Shown: positions 60,429-64,000 of the stretch, in pieces
Numbering within the stretch: the first letter of the stretch is position 1
Layout: each line of letters opens with the position of its first letter
The notes under the pieces: model-generated
The model's input: only the letters and a program-made list of their open reading frames with translations
Told to the model about the DNA's origin: nothing
Databases searched by the model: none
From: Craspedostauros australis
Lineage: Eukaryota > Bacillariophyta > Bacillariophyceae > Mastogloiales > Achnanthaceae
Direction of reading: 5' to 3'
Length of the DNA: 64,000 bases
NCBI GenBank assembly: GCA_026770025.1
Contig: JAMXDE010000053.1
Location: 124,001-188,000, forward strand
Position numbers and translations under genes: made by a program

Positions 60429-60725
60429 GAGGATGTATGGAGCGGTGTGAAATCGCGGTGTGATGCAGATAGGTTCTGTGGACGGCTTTCGCTTGTTGTT
60501 GACGGACCAGCCACACTCGTCCGATCCAGACATTCCATACTTCTCACCAACCACAACACTCAATCACAATCATTATCATAATCACAAGTGAACACCTCCC
60601 AATCAATCAATCAATCCATCAACCAACCAACCTTCCAATCAACCAAACATCTCCCTTTTCCATCTCACTCGTACAACAACACACTCACATTCACCAGAGT
60701 ATCAATACTGTCTTCATGCGCTGTT

Positions 60726-62183
60726 CTAATTACTCGACGACCAGAGTACTCCAAGGCAATGCAGGATCGCATCAATCATCGATGTGCCTTTCTTTTCCAC
60801 ACCGCAAGCAGAAGCATCATCAACTCGGACGAGCCGATCCTCTCTCTTGTCATTCCACGCTTGTTTCAACGTCTCACTGCCCTGCAGCAGAATGTTGAAA
60901 GTCTCGCTCGTAGGATCCATTGTACCCATTAGACCCTCTTCAAACATTGGACCACGACGTTTGCTTGTTCTCATCAGCATCTCTCCAAACAGGGCCAGTG
61001 GCCGCGACCATGTCGGAAGGGAACTCAGCACTGCTGTCACCTTGTTGCGATGATTTCGCCGCAAGTTGCATTCAACAAGCGCATTGTACGAATGGACATG
61101 TTCGTCAGGCGGGTCTCGATAAATGTGGAGATGGGTGAGTTGGGTAGTCTGCTCCAAGGCTTGCTGAAGTGCTTCCATTTGTGCCGAGAAGATCTCGGGC
61201 GCAACCTCAAACATGCTGGGATCCTCAAAGGGATTGTATCTGAGAGATGACAAGCCCTTGTTTCCCAGGAGCGAGATGAAAGAGTCGAACCGTGTATCCT
61301 GCTGTTGTTGTGATGGCCCAATCCAAAAATTGAAAACCTTGAGCTTGTTCAGGTGTGATGCATCTGAAAGAAGTTTGATGATCTGGTCGATTTCTTGTTG
61401 TGAGTAGATTCGTCCGGCGCTGAAGACCAGACCGAAATCGATGTAGAGCTTGTTGATGCGCTTGTTTGACTGAAATAGCTTTGCCAAGCTATCGCAAGTG
61501 ACTCGGATGTAGAAAAAGGATACTTCGGTGACGCTACAATTGTTTGGAGACAGCCATCTGCACAAATCAGCGCCCCCATTGGCGAGCTTACAATTATTAA
61601 ACTCAACGTATTTGGAGTTTTGGGAGATGTTGAACATGAGCTTGTCGCAATCACCAAGATCACATGAATACAAACGCACACGATGTGTCACAAGAGGGAT
61701 ATCATGGAGCTGCTTCATCTTCACGAAGCCCCGAGTCAAGTAGATGCCTTCGTCGAATGGAAATTTGGGCGGGTGTTTGGCAGCCAATCGAAGTACGAAG
61801 CGAATGGCTTGCTTGTCTTCTTCTCCGAATTGGTCATTGCTGCCGAAGTTCAGATTCAGGGATCGAATACGTATCCACCCGCAGCCTCTGTAACACGCAC
61901 CGCTCAGTAGAACACGAGGTGATAAAGCAACGTGTTTGTGCCGCCGCTCCATCGATTCCAAGTCAGCAAAGGTGAATCCTGCTTCGATGGCCATGTCCCA
62001 GTATTCCGTCCGCTTGGGTGTGACACTGTAGCAGTCGATCTGCTGTCTTGGATGACTCTGTATATTGAACACGGTCTTCGGTGACAGCTCTTTTCGATGG
62101 AGTTGTTTCCAGAAAGTCTTGAAGTCTGGATCATGATCGCTGTTGGTATTGGTGTTGGCGACAGTATCCATGTTGTGGTTCAT
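60726..62183 (-). CDS. leucine-rich-repeat-like protein, copy 2
   Basis: 485 residues from the ATG at 62183 to TAG at 60726, the same length as copy 1 and about 99 percent identical. The reading frame is intact, which with the near identity suggests either a very recent duplication or ongoing gene conversion. The substitutions seen are AIRF for AICF, DLGD for DLVD, ISQN for ISRN, SAGR for SAER and AWND for AWDD. Otherwise the description of copy 1 applies: irregular leucine-rich units in the middle, an Asn/Asp-rich start, no targeting signal, unknown partner. Confidence 0.72.
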   Translation of the reverse strand: MNHNMDTVANTNTNSDHDPDFKTFWKQLHRKELSPKTVFNIQSHPRQQIDCYSVTPKRTEYWDMAIEAGFTFADLESMERRHKHVALSPRVLLSGACYRGCGWIRIRSLNLNFGSNDQFGEEDKQAIRFVLRLAAKHPPKFPFDEGIYLTRGFVKMKQLHDIPLVTHRVRLYSCDLGDCDKLMFNISQNSKYVEFNNCKLANGGADLCRWLSPNNCSVTEVSFFYIRVTCDSLAKLFQSNKRINKLYIDFGLVFSAGRIYSQQEIDQIIKLLSDASHLNKLKVFNFWIGPSQQQQDTRFDSFISLLGNKGLSSLRYNPFEDPSMFEVAPEIFSAQMEALQQALEQTTQLTHLHIYRDPPDEHVHSYNALVECNLRRNHRNKVTAVLSSLPTWSRPLALFGEMLMRTSKRRGPMFEEGLMGTMDPTSETFNILLQGSETLKQAWNDKREDRLVRVDDASACGVEKKGTSMIDAILHCLGVLWSSSN

Positions 62184-63196
62184 CCTTTTCTTGTTGTCGC
62201 TGTCGTTTCCGATTGTTGTTGATTGTTGTTGATTGTTACTGATGATGATTGTTGCTGTTGCTGCTGATTGTTTCTGTTGGTGGTCGTCCCTGTTGGCGAG
62301 TGGAGCAGGTAGAGCTGATAGAGCAGGCAGAGTGTGTGGTCCCAAATCAGTTGCGCTTGGATGGCGATTGTGAGCTCATCTGCTCGAGCTTGATGTCCTC
62401 CATTTCATGATCCTGTGCATTGATCACGAAGCAACGTGTCGTCAGTCAACGTGCCTGCACGGACTTGCGCAGTTCCACCACGGTGTATGGTGTGGTGTGG
62501 TTCGGTATGGTATAGTATGGCATGGTACGACCGTGCACAGCCACATCATGATCCGAAGCTGGCTTGCTCGCTCGCTCGCACGATACAACCTTCGATGATG
62601 CCCAACTTGGCCACGCTGTGCAGTTGTGCCTCTTCATGTGATACCATAGTACATCCCTCTGTGATGGTCTTGGGGGGAGTCAACCACGATACCACTCCGA
62701 TCGATACACTTCTTCGGGAGTTGCATGTTATCGAACGACTCCAATGGGCAGATCCGCGATGCGACGAACCCACCACGATGGCTTCTTTGCTGGGCATCAG
62801 AGACTTTTCTCGCGTTTTGTCAAGAACATGACGATGGTGATGATGAGCATGACACCACTCGTGTTTCAATCGACAACAAACGTATCCAGGACTCATCTCG
62901 CCTCACCCAATCGTCGCGAACGACAAATAGCACGGGAAGCCATTCGTTGTGTGGCGGTGGCGGCGACGATGACGACAGTGATGGTCGGTGGCGCAACAGA
63001 AATCGCCGCTGAGAATACTGATGCAGATCGCCACAACCACAACCACAACCACAACCACAACGCTCAACGATGATCACCGTCGGCACCAAGCATCTATCCA
63101 CAGAGTACGTATACCAATACTCTCTCTCGTTTCTCTCTGCTTCTTGAGAGAGACTTCGAACAATGCCGGCTGGTTGACTTGGTTCCTCACTCATTG
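62184..63196. other. spacer between LRR-like gene and pseudogene, unit 2
   Basis: Same content as 57693-58705 with a few base changes; no gene is called. Confidence 0.5.
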
Positions 63197-63391
63197 ATCG
63201 CCCAACCACAGAGACAGCCGCAACCAGAAGAATCACAGCAATGGCACCAATGGCTACAGTGAAACCAATGGCATCGTTGATGCATCAAAAGAGGATGATT
63301 GGTGCCATCTGCATCGCTTGCATGGTGGTGGCAACGAACTCACGGTCATCGCCGTCGTCCCCGTCATCCTCACTCCAACGCAGAAGCGAAT

Positions 63392-63427
<36 letters not shown>

Positions 63428-64000
63428 TGAAAGTGGGAACCACCAACCAATACGGAAGATTGCCGTGATCGGCGGTGGCAGCGCTGGTCTCTCCTTGCGC
63501 AGGCTTTCGAGAACAACAGCAATACCGACACCAACGACACCAACGACACCAACGACAACAGTGACAACAGCGACAACAACGTCGCTTGGAAGGCATCATC
63601 CAAGGCTGAGCGCATCCAGCAGCAGATGCGACAGTAGATCGATGATGCCAAGATCCCCACGCACACCATCAGGCCCATCATCGATCGACTCATCGACAAT
63701 GCCGATCGTTTCTTCGAGTTGGGGATCTACTTCCACAAGCCCTTTGCGTGATGGTCCAAGGCGATGATGGCCACCCACGGCAACCGCAATGGAAGCACTT
63801 GCAAAGACGCAGATGTGGAGAAGGCCGCCATCCTGACTGTCTGTGGTGATGCGGCGCACGTCATGCCACCGTTCCTTGGACAGGGCACCAATCAGGCCAT
63901 CCAAGACGCTAACTGTCTGGCCAACGCCATTCGGCAATACAATATGCAATACGATGAACAAGTCAATGGTGGCAACAGCCTCAAAGACATCCTGCAGATA
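63197..64000 (+). pseudogene. FAD-dependent monooxygenase pseudogene, copy 2 (truncated)
   Basis: Has the first FAD motif (IRKIAVIGGGSAGLSLRRL, about 63452-63508), then jumps after about 75 bp of repeat to the C-terminal third: IIDRLIDNADRFFELGIYFH, CGDAAHVMPPFLGQGTN and NGGNSLKDILQI, where the window ends. The substrate-binding middle, present in copy 1, is missing. Stops are a TAG (63637, where copy 1 has AAG) and a TGA (63749) shared with copy 1; conversely, copy 1 has TGA where copy 2 keeps CGA or TCA. The gene was therefore already dead before duplication at one site, and the copies decayed separately after. Confidence 0.82.

Larger units (their letters stand above)
56061..60527. repeat. 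tandem segmental duplication, unit 1 (about 4.47 kb)
   Basis: Starts at AGACATTCCATACTTCTCAC and ends where the same sequence begins again at 60528. It contains the LRR-like gene (-) and the FAD-monooxygenase pseudogene (+). Across the LRR gene the two units are almost identical at an offset of 4491 bp. Confidence 0.96.
60528..64000. repeat. tandem segmental duplication, unit 2 (cut by window end)
   Basis: Second copy of the 4.47 kb unit in the same orientation. It differs by a 24-bp expansion of the AATC/AACC repeat near its left end, an expanded AGC run near 63394-63427, and a replacement of about 800 bp (59012-59809 in unit 1) by about 75 bp of CAACGACAC-type repeat (63510-63583). Confidence 0.95.

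Noticed and set aside
59630-60430. TGA reassigned as a sense codon, since in-frame stops of pseudogene copy 1 are nearly all TGA and the glycosyltransferase also has one
   Set aside because: Several intact genes here use TGA as their true stop (amine oxidase, M6 protease, FSH1-like hydrolase, Gfo/Idh/MocA). Copy 2 keeps CGA or TCA at two of the sites and has its own TAG, and frameshifts are also present.
59438-60559. 373-codon minus-strand frame in duplication unit 1
   Set aside because: Antisense to the monooxygenase pseudogene, whose plus strand carries real FAD motifs; unit 2 does not preserve the minus frame as a whole.

Overview
The window is nuclear DNA of a photosynthetic stramenopile, almost certainly a diatom. 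Four things point there: (i) genes with short introns bounded by GTAAGT/GTGAGT-type donors and AG acceptors; (ii) two chaperonin-20 precursors with a signal peptide followed by the ASAF / LAFAP phenylalanine motif that directs proteins into the four-membrane diatom plastid; (iii) secreted proteins with PTSxPTS-type Pro/Thr/Ser stalks; (iv) a secreted protein with a run of nine lysines each spaced by two residues, the type of cluster linked to silica targeting in diatom silaffins. I do not name a species.

Layout. 1-418: end of an ankyrin-repeat gene. 672-4086 (-): GT-B glycosyltransferase gene interrupted by a 1.1 kb (TTG)n tract and by an in-frame TGA. 6250-9759 (+): four-exon membrane nucleotidyl cyclase. 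10029-12462 (-): two adjacent plastid Cpn20 paralogues. 15403-17481 (+): Gln/Asn-rich protein with a Cys-rich CCxxC...CxxC domain. 18330-19586 (+): flavin amine oxidase. 19847-22650 (-): secreted M6-type metalloprotease with a PTS stalk, two exons. 24194-24892 and 28079-28777 (-): two copies of a DUF4291 gene in 1.1 kb direct repeats that flank 25910-27568 (+), the silaffin-like/Cys-solenoid protein. 29505-30041 (-): small CaaX protein. 32226-33294 (+): two-exon orphan. 33404-34048 (-): FSH1-like serine hydrolase. 34708-36037 (+): transaldolase. 36804-37775 (+): peroxisomal dienoyl-CoA isomerase ending in SKL. 39940-44508 (+): 1522-residue secreted vWA protein. 45113-49154 (-): membrane-anchored M16C/PreP-like protein that has lost its zinc site. 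50081-51873 (-): Gfo/Idh/MocA oxidoreductase. 52924-55176 (+): UDP-glucose 6-dehydrogenase. 56061-64000: tandem ~4.47 kb duplication, each unit with a leucine-rich-repeat-like gene (-) and a decayed FAD monooxygenase pseudogene (+).

How the genes relate. There is no operon logic. The repeated theme is extracellular or cell-wall biology: the silaffin-like protein, the vWA protein, the M6 protease, the glycosyltransferase, and UDP-glucose dehydrogenase, which supplies UDP-glucuronate for acidic polysaccharide. Core metabolism is represented by transaldolase (pentose phosphate pathway) and dienoyl-CoA isomerase (peroxisomal beta-oxidation), and plastid protein folding by the Cpn20 pair. The strongest candidates for something undescribed are the silaffin-like protein with an 18-residue Cys solenoid, the catalytically dead membrane PreP homologue, and the multidomain vWA protein. 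Exon boundaries were placed by eye from splice consensus and family alignment from memory; no database search was run.
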